64,000 nucleotides of DNA from Scandinavium hiltneri (GTDB lineage Bacteria > Pseudomonadota > Gammaproteobacteria > Enterobacterales > Enterobacteriaceae). The stretch spans positions 1-64,000 of the forward strand of contig NZ_JALIGE010000065.1 of the NCBI RefSeq assembly GCF_024764835.1, written 5' to 3'. The notes under the pieces were generated by a model. It did not search any database and had not been told where the DNA came from. It saw only the letters and a list, made by a program, of their open reading frames with translations. Made by a program: the position numbers and the translations under genes. Positions 63,471-64,000 of this stretch are shown here, in pieces. The stretch's first letter is position 1, and each line of letters starts with the position of its first letter.

Positions 63471-64000
63471 ACATGTTATCTCGTTGTCGGCAAGTTGCCA
63501 GTGCCGTGACCCTTACCGGTATACTGGTTTTTGCAGGATCTTGCCAGGCAGAGAGTGATTGTCAAATAACGTTATCTAAGCCTGTGATAGATTTGAAAAC
63601 CTTGCGCAAGGATGAGGTCATTAAATCTGCACAGGGCTGGAATCAGTTACAGGAGCAGGATATTAACGTGAGTGTGTTTTGTCCCACCTCACGAAATATG
63701 GCGGTCTTTTTCGGTGGCAGAGCGGGTGAGAAAGGGCGTTTTAAATTTGGTACTCAAAGTGGCCTGAGTGTGAACGTCAGTCACTTGACGCTGGATGGGC
63801 AGCGTTATGAGATTGCCCGCACCCAATATCCCGGCAACTTTTCATCCTTCGACAGCGTGGCAGAAACACAGCAGATCCACAGCCAGCAAGGTATTATTGC
63901 GGTGTCGGGGAATGCAGTGGCTCCGGGTCAGCAAATGAATTTCACCCTGACACTGACACCATTACTCAAAGATGTGGAGTTTATGGTAACGGATAAGACA
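63467..64000 (+). CDS. Fimbrial subunit or tip protein, cut by window end
   Basis: An open frame of 178 codons runs off the window. ATG 63467 overlaps the usher stop (ATGA) with AGGAGG 9 bases upstream; ATG 63461 is also possible. A signal peptide ends after CQA, and cysteines follow soon after (SDCQITL and VFCPTS). The sequence alternates polar and hydrophobic residues as in beta-rich pilins. By position it corresponds to YhcE/YhcF-type minor or tip subunits. The C-terminus is not visible. Confidence 0.75.
   Translation, partial: MNMLSRCRQVASAVTLTGILVFAGSCQAESDCQITLSKPVIDLKTLRKDEVIKSAQGWNQLQEQDINVSVFCPTSRNMAVFFGGRAGEKGRFKFGTQSGLSVNVSHLTLDGQRYEIARTQYPGNFSSFDSVAETQQIHSQQGIIAVSGNAVAPGQQMNFTLTLTPLLKDVEFMVTDKT

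Overview
The window is a 64 kb piece of an enterobacterial chromosome (family Enterobacteriaceae, closest in layout to Enterobacter, Lelliottia, Leclercia, Kluyvera and Citrobacter; the genus cannot be fixed by eye). It follows the Escherichia coli order from the end of an rRNA operon through aspT-trpT, hdfR, maoP, yifB, ilvLGMEDA, ilvY/ilvC, ppiC, rep, gppA, rhlB, trxA, rho, the enterobacterial common antigen (ECA) cluster, yifK, the argX-hisR-leuT-proM tRNA operon, hemCDXY, cyaA, cyaY, lptM, dapF, yigA, xerC, yigB, uvrD, corA, rarD, yigI, pldA, recQ and rhtC. Most genes have full family length and conserved active-site residues.

Region by region: 1-3.3 kb holds stable RNA genes and three regulatory or DNA-handling genes. 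3.6-12.7 kb is the branched-chain amino acid block: a leader-controlled ilvGMEDA operon with an intact ilvG, then the divergent regulator ilvY and ilvC. 12.8-20.3 kb holds ppiC, the helicases Rep and RhlB, GppA, thioredoxin and Rho. 20.5-33.3 kb is a complete, tightly overlapped ECA operon running from lipid I synthesis (wecA) to flippase, polymerase and chain-length control. 33.5-35.8 kb has the amino acid permease yifK/thrP and a tRNA operon with two proM copies. 36.3-44.9 kb carries an MFS exporter where E. coli K-12 has aslAB, then hemCDXY and cyaA. 45-51 kb is lptM-dapF-yigA-xerC-yigB-uvrD. 51-58.9 kb runs from corA to rhtC and includes a two-gene accessory unit (membrane desaturase plus a PhnD-like protein) where K-12 has yigF/yigG. 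59-64 kb is an accessory chaperone-usher fimbrial cluster of the GltF/YhcADEF (DUF1120) type, cut off by the window end.

The most interesting unexplained structure is a multi-hairpin element seen twice. One copy follows 5S rRNA sequence at 12-117, the other follows the second tRNA-Pro at 35627-35740. Each copy has an outer stem formed with a duplicated 3' end of the neighbouring stable RNA, shares a nearly identical 40-nt core, and shows compensatory base changes in its last hairpin. Other points worth checking are the desaturase/PhnD-like pair, an NtrC-like 27-bp palindrome before yifK, a broken rho leader peptide frame, a TTG-initiated leader frame before corA, a REP pair inside the uvrD 5' leader, and two direct ERIC copies bracketing the fimbrial subunit gene. 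No CRISPR array, insertion sequence or prophage was seen.
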